A stretch of DNA of 44,407 nt, from the IMG/VR virus record IMGVR_UViG_3300020182_000063, positions 1 to 44,407 of that record; one strand, given 5' to 3'. Origin of the DNA: a virus. Positions within the stretch are counted from its first letter, which is position 1. The number at the start of each line of letters is the position of its first letter. The translations under genes and the position numbers were made by a program. Under the pieces are notes generated by a model that saw only the letters and a list, made by a program, of their open reading frames with translations, had not been told where the DNA came from and did not search any database. Below are positions 27,176 through 36,171 of the stretch, in pieces.

Positions 27176-27849
27176 TGGGAAGAAGGAATCAAAAAAGAGA
27201 TGCTCTATCAGCGCTGAACTTTTATTTAAAAGAGATAGAGCCTTTAACAAAGTCTCAAGTTGCAGTCTTTGATTCTTACAAGCACCTAATGTTACATGGA
27301 TGTGCAGGAACGGGTAAAACCTTTATCTCACTATATCTAGCATTAGATGACCTACAAAAAGAAGAGTACAGTAGAATAGTTTTAGTTAGAAGTGCCGTCC
27401 CCACAAGGGAAATGGGATTTCTTCCTGGAACAGAAGATGAAAAATCTAAAGTCTATGAGGCTCCTTATGTAAGTATTATGCAAGAGCTGTTTAGTCGTGG
27501 AGATAATCCCTATGGACAGCTAAAGCAAAAAGGAGTTATCAATTTTTTAACTACTTCTTACATAAGAGGAACAACTTTTAATGATAGTGTGATCATTGTG
27601 GATGAATGTCAAAACATGACTTTCCATGAGTTAGACAGCATTATCACTAGGGTAGGTAAGAATTGTAGAATTATTTTCTGCGGTGATTTCTTCCAGTCTG
27701 ACCTTAAAAATAGTGGATTGAAAGATTTTATTAAGATAATTAAAGGTATGTACGAGTTTGATTTTATTGAGTTTGGCATATCTGATATTGTAAGAAGTGA
27801 TTTTGTAAGAAGTTACCTTACTGAGAAATATACAAAAGGTATCATATGA
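27175..27849 (+). CDS. PhoH-like P-loop ATPase
   Basis: This 224-aa protein has Walker A GCAGTGKT (42-49), the PhoH-specific VLVRSAVPTREMGFLPG, Walker B IIVDECQNMT (Asp143-Glu144) and sensor GKNCRIIFCGDFFQSDL. PhoH proteins are among the most common marine phage genes; their role (RNA helicase or RNase-linked ATPase) is not settled in phages and they are not reliable phosphate-stress markers. AGGAGG lies before the ATG. Confidence 0.92.
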   Translation: MGRRNQKRDALSALNFYLKEIEPLTKSQVAVFDSYKHLMLHGCAGTGKTFISLYLALDDLQKEEYSRIVLVRSAVPTREMGFLPGTEDEKSKVYEAPYVSIMQELFSRGDNPYGQLKQKGVINFLTTSYIRGTTFNDSVIIVDECQNMTFHELDSIITRVGKNCRIIFCGDFFQSDLKNSGLKDFIKIIKGMYEFDFIEFGISDIVRSDFVRSYLTEKYTKGII

Positions 27850-28016
27850 AACAAGATGTAGTTATTGATGAGCTAACACGAAAGTTGGACCAAACCCTAA
27901 GTAGATTAGACACTTTGACTGATAGATTAGCTTGGGTAGAAAACTTCGTAGTTCATAAAAGAAAAGAAGAGTACCAAAAAAGAAAACTAGAAGAAGAGAT
28001 GTGGACTAAAAAGTGA
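27846..28016 (+). CDS. Small coiled-coil phage protein (56 aa)
   Basis: The 56-residue helical protein has heptad spacing (MKQDVVIDELTRKLDQTLSR, LDTLTDRLAWVENFV) and a basic/acidic tail. The ATG overlaps the PhoH TGA and its stop overlaps the next GTG, so it is tightly coupled on both sides. It may be an adaptor of PhoH or the helicase; this is speculative. Confidence 0.65.
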   Translation: MKQDVVIDELTRKLDQTLSRLDTLTDRLAWVENFVVHKRKEEYQKRKLEEEMWTKK

Positions 28017-29302
28017 AAGCGGTAGTATCCAACAGAATTTATATGGACATTGATCCCCAGGCTTTTAATGCCTTGGATAAAGCTTTGACCTATAAAATAG
28101 ATTCATATAGATCGGATGTAGCTCCTACCATGATTAAAAATGTTAGGAAGATACGAAATGGTTTAGTATCTATACCTGTTGGACGCTTCGACTTAATTCC
28201 TGAAGGGTATGAAATAAAAGATAAGCGAGTACTACTGCCCGTAGATTTTCCAAAGTTCGGATTTGACCTTCGGGAAAGTCAGCAGGATGTATACGACGCT
28301 ATAGAAGATAATGCTATTATCAATGCTTTTGTATCTTGGGGTAAGACTTTTACTGCATTAGCCGTTGCTGCAAAGCTTGGGCAAAAAACTCTAGTAGTTA
28401 CGCATACAGTGTCTCTACGAACCCAGTGGGAGAAGGAGATAAGGAAGGTATTTGGTATAGAGCCAGGGATTATAGGGTCTGGGAAGTATGACATTTCTCC
28501 TCCTATAGTCGTTGGCAATATACAAACGCTTTACAAGTTGCGTGGAAAAATAGAAAAAGAATTCGGAACCATTATTATTGATGAGTGTCATCATATACCC
28601 GCTAACACTTTCAGTAAGCTAGTAGATGCTAGTTATGCTAGATATAAAATAGGGTTGTCTGGTACGGTTCAAAGAAAGGATGGAAAACATGTTATTATGC
28701 CTGATTATTTTGGGCATACTAAGTTCACTCCACCCAAAGAAAATTATATGGAACCAACTATAGAGGTTATCCAAACAAAGATAAGATTTATGGATGGGGC
28801 TAAGATACCTTGGGCAAACCGTATTAATGATTTGGTTCGGCAAGAAGAGTACGGAAAGTTAATTTGTTTTCTCGCTGCGGCGTATAGAAAGCAAGGACAT
28901 AAAGTTCTCTTGTTGTCTGACCGAGTTTACTTTCTAAAAAGAGTAAAAGAAACATTAGGCGAACATTGTGAGTTGATTACTGGAGAAGTTCCTCTAGCAG
29001 AGAGGGAAAAGAAAATAGAAAGAGTTCAAAGTGGAAAAGTAGATATACTCCTAGGGACTCAAAGTATTTTCTCGGAAGGCATTAGTGTTAATCCTTTAAG
29101 TTGTTTAATACTTGCCACTCCAGTAAGCAACACACCTCTATTAACCCAGCTTGTAGGCAGAGTTATCAGAGAATATCCAGGAAAGATAGACCCTGTAGTA
29201 GTAGATATTAATCTTAAAGGAAAGACGGCTGAGAAGCAAGCCAAACTTCGGTTAGGTCATTACCTTCAGCAAGGGTATAATGTTTTCTTTAAGGACATGT
29301 GA
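28013..29302 (+). CDS. SF2 DNA/RNA helicase (UvsW-like)
   Basis: This 429-aa superfamily 2 helicase has a Q-like region LRESQQDVYDAIED and motif I FVSWGKTFTALA (a marine-phage variant of GxGKT, about 107-116). Further motifs are TLVVTHTVSLRTQW (Ia), IIIDECHHIP (motif II, Asp190), GLSGT (III), LLGTQSIFSEGISV (V) and LTQLVGRVIREYPGK (VI). UvsW in T4 resolves replication and recombination intermediates. It starts at GTG 28013 in an overlap. Confidence 0.9.
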   Translation: MKAVVSNRIYMDIDPQAFNALDKALTYKIDSYRSDVAPTMIKNVRKIRNGLVSIPVGRFDLIPEGYEIKDKRVLLPVDFPKFGFDLRESQQDVYDAIEDNAIINAFVSWGKTFTALAVAAKLGQKTLVVTHTVSLRTQWEKEIRKVFGIEPGIIGSGKYDISPPIVVGNIQTLYKLRGKIEKEFGTIIIDECHHIPANTFSKLVDASYARYKIGLSGTVQRKDGKHVIMPDYFGHTKFTPPKENYMEPTIEVIQTKIRFMDGAKIPWANRINDLVRQEEYGKLICFLAAAYRKQGHKVLLLSDRVYFLKRVKETLGEHCELITGEVPLAEREKKIERVQSGKVDILLGTQSIFSEGISVNPLSCLILATPVSNTPLLTQLVGRVIREYPGKIDPVVVDINLKGKTAEKQAKLRLGHYLQQGYNVFFKDM

Positions 29303-29312
29303 AAAAAATTTC

Positions 29313-29341
29313 TTGACACGGGAGCTATTTCCCCGTATAAT
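29313..29341 (+). promoter_or_regulatory. Sigma70 promoter
   Basis: TTGACA (29313-29318), 17 nt and TATAAT (29336-29341), preceded by GAAAAAAATTTC. It drives the conserved small gene, the SSB-like gene and the recombination and nucleotide genes that follow. Confidence 0.88.
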
Positions 29342-29367
29342 ATACACTTGACTTCGAGAACATAGCA

Positions 29368-29757
29368 GTGATTCTTTTTAACTGGGCAAAAATGTATGCG
29401 GCAACGAGTGGAGATTCTTCTTCAATAGTTACGCTACTTGCCTATTTAACATATCCTACTCTACCTAGAAATAGGTACGACTCTATCTATCGCTTGTCAC
29501 AACAAGACTGGTCAGGTGATAGTTTTATACTGCACCCAGAAAAAATAATATCAAACCGAAGTAAGTTCGGTGATAATGAGTTGGCCCAGTATGTGGCACT
29601 GGCCAGCTTTCGCAGCTATGCTGAATATGAAGCCACAACCAAACGCAGTCTGAACCTATTCTTAGCACCGGTTCCTACTGAAATTATTGACAACAACAGG
29701 CTACTATCCAGAATAGAAGATGAAATATTCTTCTGTTGGGAAGAAGTCACACATTAA
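29368..29757 (+). CDS. Conserved marine-phage protein upstream of SSB
   Basis: This 129-aa protein starts at GTG 29368, directly after the promoter. Conserved blocks are MILFNWAKMYAATSG, PRNRYDSIYRLSQQDWSGDS, DNELAQYVALASFRSYAEYE and CWEEVTH. The family is found in the same position in other marine phages (from memory), and function is unknown. It could be a regulator of the replication genes that follow. Confidence 0.6.
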   Translation: MILFNWAKMYAATSGDSSSIVTLLAYLTYPTLPRNRYDSIYRLSQQDWSGDSFILHPEKIISNRSKFGDNELAQYVALASFRSYAEYEATTKRSLNLFLAPVPTEIIDNNRLLSRIEDEIFFCWEEVTH

Positions 29758-29768
29758 AGGAAAAAACT

Positions 29769-30413
29769 ATGGGTATTAAATTTACATCATCTGCTGGTGG
29801 GGCTAAGAAGTCCTCACTAGAACAATTCACTTACAAGAACGGCGACAACTGCGTTCGTATTTTTGGAGACCTTCTTCCTCGGTATATCTACTGGGTTAAA
29901 GGCGAGAACGATAAGAACATTCCTATGGAGTGTCTATCTTTTGATCGACAGAAAGAAGCATTTGTAAACGTAGAAAAAGATTGGGTTAGAGAATTCTATC
30001 CTGACCTGAAATGCGGCTGGTCATACTCTGTGCAGTGTATTGATCCCTCAGACGGTAAAACCAAAGTATTTAATCTAAAGAAAAAATTAATGGATCAGAT
30101 TCTAGTTGCTGCTGAAGACTTGGGCGACCCTACCGACTTAGATGTAGGTTGGGACATTCACTTTAAGCGTACCAAGACTGGACCAAACGTATATAATGTT
30201 GAATATACTCTTCAAACTCTCAAATGTCAGAAAGGTATTCGTCCTTTAAATGATGACGAGAGAGCTGCTGTAGCTGGTGCTACTTCTATCGATGAGTTGC
30301 TTCCTCGACCAACTCCAGATGCTCAGAAAGAGCTTCTGGAACGACTTGCTACTGGCGGTTCTGGTAAGGATGAAGTTGATTCCTCAATTGAAGACGAGTT
30401 TGACATTAGCTAA
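29769..30413 (+). CDS. Single-stranded DNA-binding protein (gp32-like, putative)
   Basis: This protein is 214 aa from ATG 29769 with AAAGGA upstream; the longer frame from 29736 overlaps the previous gene and is rejected. The middle region is beta-rich with conserved aromatics (DNCVRIFGDLLPRYIYWVKG, FYPDLKCGWSYSVQCID), consistent with an OB fold. The C-terminus is a flexible acidic tail (KDEVDSSIEDEFDIS), a hallmark of SSB-type proteins that recruit partners. Location between helicase and recombination genes supports the call; overall sequence is far from bacterial SSB. Confidence 0.7.
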   Translation: MGIKFTSSAGGAKKSSLEQFTYKNGDNCVRIFGDLLPRYIYWVKGENDKNIPMECLSFDRQKEAFVNVEKDWVREFYPDLKCGWSYSVQCIDPSDGKTKVFNLKKKLMDQILVAAEDLGDPTDLDVGWDIHFKRTKTGPNVYNVEYTLQTLKCQKGIRPLNDDERAAVAGATSIDELLPRPTPDAQKELLERLATGGSGKDEVDSSIEDEFDIS

Positions 30414-31369
30414 TGAAAATACTATTCTCCGCCGATTGGCACATAAAATTAGGTCAGAAGAACGTACCCGTCAATTGGGCACGTGCTCGCTATGACAGCT
30501 TCTTTCACCAGATTTATTTGTTGGAAGATGATGCAGACTTGCATATTATTGGCGGCGACATCTTTGATAGAGTTCCAACTATTGAAGAACTAGAACTGTA
30601 TTTTACCTTTGTAAAAGGTTGTCAGATTGAAACTCTCATTTATGACGGTAATCATGAGGCGACTAGAAAGAATAAAACATTCTTTACGGCGTTAAAAGAA
30701 GTAACCCATTCCTTAAACGATAAGGTTACTATTATTGACGAAGCATACGAAGATGAAAGAGGTTTTAGTATTCTTCCTTACTGTGATTTACACAAGAAGA
30801 ATTCTATTGAGATGCTGAATAAGAACTTTCCGGTCTTTACTCATGTGAGGGGTGAAATACCCCCTCATGTTCAGCCGGAAGTAGACTTAGAAAGATTTGC
30901 AAGGTTTCCAAAAGTATTTGCGGGAGACTTGCATTCCCACTCTAATTGCCAGAAAAATATAGTATACCCAGGAAGTCCGATGACTACTAGCTTTCATAGA
31001 TCGAAAGTAGAAACGGGAGTTCTAGTTATACTTGAAGACTGGGATTGGTACTGGGAGAAAATGGAGCTTCCACAACTTATTCGTAAAACAGTCAGTGACC
31101 CTGCTGAAATGATCACGGGGCTATATGATCATGTTATTTACGAACTAGAAGGAGACCTCGGAGACCTAGCAAAAGTAGGCTCCAGTGACCTTCTCGATAA
31201 GAAAGTTGTAAAACGAAGTTCTGAAGCGACACTTGTTTTGGATAAAGAGTTCTCCGTTGGAGAAGAGTTAGTAGAATACTTAACTTACGTGCTAGAAATA
31301 GCTGAAGATAAAATACCCGAAATATTAGGACTATATAATGATTACGCTAAAAATATTGAAATGGAGTAA
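30413..31369 (+). CDS. SbcD/gp47-like metallophosphoesterase subunit
   Basis: This 318-aa protein has calcineurin-type phosphoesterase motifs: FSADWHIKLG (Asp8, His10), IIGGDIFDR (Asp49), YDGNHEATR (Asn80, His81), FTHVRGEIPP and AGDLHSHSN. With the downstream ATPase it forms a nuclease complex that processes DNA ends for recombination-dependent replication, as T4 gp47/gp46 do. It starts in a TAATG overlap with the SSB-like gene and its 3' end overlaps the next gene by 32 nt. Confidence 0.92.
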   Translation: MKILFSADWHIKLGQKNVPVNWARARYDSFFHQIYLLEDDADLHIIGGDIFDRVPTIEELELYFTFVKGCQIETLIYDGNHEATRKNKTFFTALKEVTHSLNDKVTIIDEAYEDERGFSILPYCDLHKKNSIEMLNKNFPVFTHVRGEIPPHVQPEVDLERFARFPKVFAGDLHSHSNCQKNIVYPGSPMTTSFHRSKVETGVLVILEDWDWYWEKMELPQLIRKTVSDPAEMITGLYDHVIYELEGDLGDLAKVGSSDLLDKKVVKRSSEATLVLDKEFSVGEELVEYLTYVLEIAEDKIPEILGLYNDYAKNIEME

Positions 31370-33134
31370 TTGTTTCTCTTATGGAGAAGGCAATGAACTC
31401 GATTTAGCTTCCACCAGACTTACTCAAATCTTGGGTTACAATGGCGCTGGAAAATCTTCTATTCCTCTCATTTTGGAAGAAGTTCTATTTAACAAAAACT
31501 CGAAAGGTATTAAGAAAGCTGATATTCCTAACAGAGAGTTGCAGAATGGATACTCTATCGGCCTTACGTTCAGTAAAGAAGCTGACGAGTATGAGATCGA
31601 CCTTCAAAGAAAGTCTAACTTAAAAGTAAAGTTCATTAAGAATGGTGAAGATATTGGTAGTCATACGGCTACCAATACTTATAAAACTATTCAAGAAGTG
31701 CTTGGCGTAGACTTTAAAACTTTTACACAAGTAGTATATCAACATCCTAACGCTAGTTTGAATTTTCTTACTGCTACCGATGCGAACCGTAAAAAGTTCC
31801 TGATAGACTTGCTTGGTCTAGAAAAGTATGTAAATCTCTTTGAAGTTTTTAAAGAAGCTTCACGAGGGGTTGAACAAGAATATGCCCAGCTTGAAGGTCG
31901 TATTTCCACTGTTGAGAAATGGTTGGAAAATAATAAACTGACGGATACTACCCCACGAGAACTTGTAAATCTTCCGAAAATCTCGGATGAGGATGAGGAA
32001 GCATTGAGTTCTCTTATGGCTGAAATTAAAAATATTTCATCAACAAATCGTCAAATTTCTCAAAATAATCAATATAAAAGTATGTTGAAAGAAATTAATA
32101 TACAGGAAATTCAAGCAATTGAAGCTTCCGAGCATATTTCATACGATGAGTTGCAGTCACAGCTAGGCGCTATAGCGGGGTCTATCGGTTCAGGACAAAA
32201 AATCATCAAAAAGATGGAGAACTTGGAAAATGTATGTCCTACCTGTGAACAACCCGTTACAGAAGATTTTAAGAAAAAACATATCTCTGAAGAAGAAGAG
32301 AAAGTTAAAATCGAACAAGACAAGCACACAAATATCCAGAAGAAAATTAAAGAGATTCAAGAGAACAATGAAAACTTCGCAATAAAGACTAGAAAACAGA
32401 AAGAGTGGGAAGAGTTATATCGCTCGGTTGATAGTACACTTCCTACTGTATTAGTTGACGAAGAAGTTCTCAAAGTTCGCATTACTAATATCCGGAATAC
32501 TATTGCAACACAGAAAAATGAAATAGATGTGATGCAGAGAGAGAACGAAGCTCGTTCAGCTTATAACGCTAAAATAGAAGTTATAACTGAACAAACGGCT
32601 GAGTTCGAAAAACAACTCGAAGAAGTAGTATCTCGATATAATGTTCTAGGAATTAAGAAAGGTAATCTTGAAATCTTGAAAAAAGCTTTTAGTACAAACG
32701 GACTCATTGCATACAAGATCGAAAATCTTGTTAAAGAACTGGAAGAATTAACGAGCGAATACCTCGCAGAACTTTCAGACGGTCGTTTTACATTGAACTT
32801 TGCCGTGAATAACGATAAACTCAACGTAGAAATCACAGATAATGGAAACGTAGTAGATATTCTAGCACTTTCGAGTGGAGAATTGGCAAGAGTAAATACA
32901 GCTACTCTTCTTGCTATTCGCAAGTTGATGAGCAGTTTATCCTCTAGTCGTATTAATGTTCTGTTTCTGGACGAAGTTATGACAGTACTGGATGAGGTAG
33001 GAAAAGAAAAGCTGGTAGAAGTTCTATTAGAGGAAGAGCTTAATACTTATCTAGTAAATCATGGGTGGTCTCATCCATTACTAGAGAAAGTAGAAGTAAT
33101 TAAAAGCTCAAGTATAAGTAGGTTGGTAGCATAA
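31338..33134 (+). CDS. SbcC/gp46-like SMC-type ATPase subunit
   Basis: This 598-aa protein has Walker A LGYNGAGKSS (32-41), long coiled coils with a zinc hook CPTCEQPV at residues 300-303 between them, an ABC-type signature LSSGELARVNTA, Walker B INVLFLDEVMTVLD and an H-loop region (YLVNHGWSHP). It holds DNA ends for the gp47-like nuclease. It is shorter than bacterial SbcC (about 1000 aa), as usual in phages. AGGA lies 8 nt before the ATG. Confidence 0.93.
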   Translation: MITLKILKWSNCFSYGEGNELDLASTRLTQILGYNGAGKSSIPLILEEVLFNKNSKGIKKADIPNRELQNGYSIGLTFSKEADEYEIDLQRKSNLKVKFIKNGEDIGSHTATNTYKTIQEVLGVDFKTFTQVVYQHPNASLNFLTATDANRKKFLIDLLGLEKYVNLFEVFKEASRGVEQEYAQLEGRISTVEKWLENNKLTDTTPRELVNLPKISDEDEEALSSLMAEIKNISSTNRQISQNNQYKSMLKEINIQEIQAIEASEHISYDELQSQLGAIAGSIGSGQKIIKKMENLENVCPTCEQPVTEDFKKKHISEEEEKVKIEQDKHTNIQKKIKEIQENNENFAIKTRKQKEWEELYRSVDSTLPTVLVDEEVLKVRITNIRNTIATQKNEIDVMQRENEARSAYNAKIEVITEQTAEFEKQLEEVVSRYNVLGIKKGNLEILKKAFSTNGLIAYKIENLVKELEELTSEYLAELSDGRFTLNFAVNNDKLNVEITDNGNVVDILALSSGELARVNTATLLAIRKLMSSLSSSRINVLFLDEVMTVLDEVGKEKLVEVLLEEELNTYLVNHGWSHPLLEKVEVIKSSSISRLVA

Positions 33135-33577
33135 TGGTAGATTCGAGAGCGAAAGGACAACGAGGAGAGTATCTTGTAAGAGATATGCTTCGTGATGCCT
33201 CTGGCCTACAGTTTGAGAGAGTCCCCAGTTCGGGGGCTCTCGCTTACTTGAAAGGCGATTTATATATACCAGACGCTAATAATGCGTTTTGTATAGAAGT
33301 AAAGAATTATGAAAAATCTCCGCTAAGTGATAAGGTATTTACAAATAAAACTAATTACCTTTTGATTTGGTGGGAGAAGATAGTAAAACAAGCAGAGCTT
33401 AAACTACAGCAACCTTTGTTGTTTTTTAAGTATTCTCGTTCAAAGGTATTTGTGGTAACAAACATAAAACCTGAAAATACAAAATACATGCACATCTCCT
33501 GGCTAGATTGCTATGTATGTCTAGCCGAAGAATGGCTAGAAAATGAAAAGATGGAGTGGACTCGTGGCCAGTTTTAA
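33134..33577 (+). CDS. PD-(D/E)XK nuclease, Holliday-junction-resolvase-like
   Basis: This 147-aa protein has an N-terminal helix with Glu12 (KGQRGEYLVRDML), then GALAYLKGDLYI (Asp42) and FCIEVKNYE (Glu55, Lys57), the Asp...Glu-x-Lys active site of PD-(D/E)XK enzymes. Size and layout match archaeal/phage Hjc-like resolvases or endonuclease VII replacements. It lies between recombination nuclease and FEN genes. A restriction-like activity cannot be excluded by motif alone. It starts in a TAATG overlap. Confidence 0.75.
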   Translation: MVDSRAKGQRGEYLVRDMLRDASGLQFERVPSSGALAYLKGDLYIPDANNAFCIEVKNYEKSPLSDKVFTNKTNYLLIWWEKIVKQAELKLQQPLLFFKYSRSKVFVVTNIKPENTKYMHISWLDCYVCLAEEWLENEKMEWTRGQF

Positions 33578-34415
33578 AGAACGAATAATGGAACCTAATA
33601 AGAACGCTCTTATTGTTGACGGTATGAACTTAGCATTTCGTTGGAAACACCAAGGTAAGTTAGATTTTAAACAGGACTATATTAATACTGTAAAGAGTTT
33701 GGCTCAATCATATGATTGTAGTAAAATTATTATAGCGGGAGACCAGGGGTCTAGTGCTTATAGAAAATTTATTGATCCTCAGTACAAAGCGAATAGAGCA
33801 GAAAAATACAAAGATCAAACAGAACAAGAGAAAGAGGATATTAAGTTATTCTTCGAGGAGTATGAAAGAACTCTAGAAGGGTTAGAAGAACAGTTTCTTT
33901 TGCTGAGATACGCTAATGTGGAAGCCGATGACTTGGTAGCTTATGTAGTATCAAAACGAGAAGAAATGGGTATCGAAGATATATGGATGATTTCAAGTGA
34001 CCGTGACTGGGACTTACTCGTAAATGAAAATGTATCTAGATTCTCTACAGTAACTCGTAAAGAAACTACGGTGTTTAATTGGGAGGAATTTTTCGATTTT
34101 CCTCAAGAAGATTACATCTCTTTTAAAGTTCTAACAGGCGATAAGGGAGATAATATTGATGGAGTTGCGGGTATTGGCCCTAAAAGGGCTACGGAACTTA
34201 TCAAAGAATACGGTACAGCGTTTGATATCTACGACGCTATACCTATACCTAGTAGATATAAATATATTCAAGCTCTTAATGCGAGCAAGGAACTAATACT
34301 TAAAAATTATAGGATGATGGATTTGGTCAGTTATTGTGCTGAAGCTATAGAACATCCTGGGCATAGTCTACTAGAAATAGACGAGCGAGTAAAGGAATAT
34401 ATAAATGTTAATTGA
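33564..34415 (+). CDS. 5'-3' exonuclease / flap endonuclease (FEN, RNase H-like)
   Basis: This protein is 283 aa from GTG 33564, which has GGAG 7 nt upstream; ATG 33588 is the alternative. FEN-family acidic metal sites: ALIVDGMNLAFRW (Asp), IIIAGDQGSSAYRK, YANVEADDLVAYVV (Glu-Ala-Asp-Asp), WMISSDRDWDLLV (Ser-Ser-Asp-x-Asp) and the H3TH helix-hairpin LTGDKGDNIDGVAGIGPKRA. It removes RNA primers and flaps, complementing the polymerase that lacks this domain. Confidence 0.92.
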   Translation: MASFKERIMEPNKNALIVDGMNLAFRWKHQGKLDFKQDYINTVKSLAQSYDCSKIIIAGDQGSSAYRKFIDPQYKANRAEKYKDQTEQEKEDIKLFFEEYERTLEGLEEQFLLLRYANVEADDLVAYVVSKREEMGIEDIWMISSDRDWDLLVNENVSRFSTVTRKETTVFNWEEFFDFPQEDYISFKVLTGDKGDNIDGVAGIGPKRATELIKEYGTAFDIYDAIPIPSRYKYIQALNASKELILKNYRMMDLVSYCAEAIEHPGHSLLEIDERVKEYINVN

Positions 34416-36168
34416 TTATGGAAGAGATCGTCTTCTTTCCACGTTTGGTATCCAGACGCTAGAAGATAGATATTTAATAGAAGGTGAATCATCGCCTCAG
34501 GACGCTTTCGCACGTGCGGCGAAAGCCTTCGCAGATGATGAAGGTCATGCACAGCGTTTGTATGATTACGCAAGTAATCTGTGGTTTATGTTTTCTACTC
34601 CAATTCTTTCGAATGGAGGGACTACTCGTGGACTACCTATTTCTTGTTTTCTCAACTATGTTGAAGATAGTAGAGAAGGACTAACAGGACATTATACGGA
34701 GAACGCATTCTTGTCTTCCGTAGGTGGTGGCGTGGGCGGAAGCTGGAGCAGCATTCGCTCTGTAGGTTCACGCACAAGTAACGGAAGCGAAAGCACCGGC
34801 GTTATCCCTTTTATGAAAGTGGTTGACGCGGAGATGCTGGCTTTCTCACAAGGAGTAACTAGGAGAGGTTCATATGCAGCTTATTTACACATTTCTCATC
34901 CCGAGATTGAGGAGTTTCTCGATGTACGCAAGCCTACTGGCGGCGATATCAATAGAAAGTCTACCAATCTTCATCATGCTGTGGTCATTCCTGATAGCTT
35001 TATGAAGCTTATCGCGCAAGCGACACAAGAGCCAGGATTTGATGACAGTTGGGCATTGATTGACCCTCATAGTAATAAAGTGACTAAAACTGTAGCAGCG
35101 AAAGCACTCTGGGTGAAACTCATTCAGAACCGTGTGGAGACTGGCGAACCTTACATTATGTTTGAAGACGCAGTAAACAACGATCTTCCAGAGTATCAAA
35201 GAAACTTAGGTTTGCGTGTTCATCATTCTAACTTGTGTTCAGAAATTACTCTGCCCACGAATGAAGAGAGAACCGCAGTATGTTGTCTTTCTAGTGTGAA
35301 TTTGGAAGAGTATGAAAGCTGGAAGAATATTCCCGAGTTCATTCCTGACTTAGTTCGTATGCTTGATAATGTAATAGAGTTCTTTATTCAGCACGCGCCT
35401 TCTTCTCTTGAGAAAGCAAAGTATAGTGCGATGAGAGAGCGTTCAATTGGTCTTGGAGCAATGGGTTTTCACGCCTATCTTCAACGGCATAACATTGCTT
35501 TTGAAAGTGCGATGGCGAAGAGTTTTAATATGAGAGCTTTCTCCCATATAAAGTCTTCCGCACTTGAAGCCAGTCAGCAGTTAGCTGCTGAGAAAGGAGA
35601 GTGTCCTGATGGAGTCGGTCATGGAATTCGTAATGCCCACCTTCTTGCTATTGCCCCTAATGCTAGCAGTAGTATTATCTGCGGTAACACTAGTCCAAGC
35701 ATTGAACCATATCGTGCAAATGCTTTTACCCAGAAAACAAAGTCTGGTACAAGTCTTCTGAAAAACGAATACTTGGAGCATGTTCTTGATGAGATAGGAA
35801 TGAATAACGACGAAGTGTGGAAAGATATTATGACACACGGAGGCAGCGTTCAACATCTTGATTTTCTCGATACTTGGACGAAAGATGTATTTAAAACAGC
35901 CGTTGAACTCGATCAGCGTTGGGTTGTAGAGTTTGCGGCAGATCGACAGCAGCATATTTGCCAGTCACAATCTGTAAACTTATTCTTCCCAGCAGATGTA
36001 AGTAAACAGGAACTACACAATGTTCATATGCTTGCTTGGCGTCGTGGTATGAAAACTTTGTATTACGCTAGAAGTGAAGCATACAAACGTGCAGAAGTAG
36101 TATCTGACGAGAAATTAAGAGATTTTATATTTGACGACGAAGATTCGTGTCTAGCTTGTGAGGGGTAG
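34405..36168 (+). CDS. nrdA: Ribonucleotide reductase, class I alpha subunit (NrdA-like, compact)
   Basis: This 587-aa protein reduces ribonucleoside diphosphates. Active-site residues: redox Cys81 in LPISCFLNY, the radical motif Asn276-Cys278-Glu280 in NLCSEI, partner Cys in TAVCCLSSVN (Cys293/294), the Tyr-Tyr radical relay in MKTLYYARSEA, and the C-terminal redox pair Cys582/Cys585 (CLACEG). The N-terminal ATP-cone is absent, so allosteric activity control by dATP should be missing, which suits a phage needing dNTPs. It is shorter than bacterial NrdA (about 760 aa). AAGGAA precedes the ATG. Confidence 0.93.
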   Translation: MLIDYGRDRLLSTFGIQTLEDRYLIEGESSPQDAFARAAKAFADDEGHAQRLYDYASNLWFMFSTPILSNGGTTRGLPISCFLNYVEDSREGLTGHYTENAFLSSVGGGVGGSWSSIRSVGSRTSNGSESTGVIPFMKVVDAEMLAFSQGVTRRGSYAAYLHISHPEIEEFLDVRKPTGGDINRKSTNLHHAVVIPDSFMKLIAQATQEPGFDDSWALIDPHSNKVTKTVAAKALWVKLIQNRVETGEPYIMFEDAVNNDLPEYQRNLGLRVHHSNLCSEITLPTNEERTAVCCLSSVNLEEYESWKNIPEFIPDLVRMLDNVIEFFIQHAPSSLEKAKYSAMRERSIGLGAMGFHAYLQRHNIAFESAMAKSFNMRAFSHIKSSALEASQQLAAEKGECPDGVGHGIRNAHLLAIAPNASSSIICGNTSPSIEPYRANAFTQKTKSGTSLLKNEYLEHVLDEIGMNNDEVWKDIMTHGGSVQHLDFLDTWTKDVFKTAVELDQRWVVEFAADRQQHICQSQSVNLFFPADVSKQELHNVHMLAWRRGMKTLYYARSEAYKRAEVVSDEKLRDFIFDDEDSCLACEG

Positions 36169-36171
36169 TTT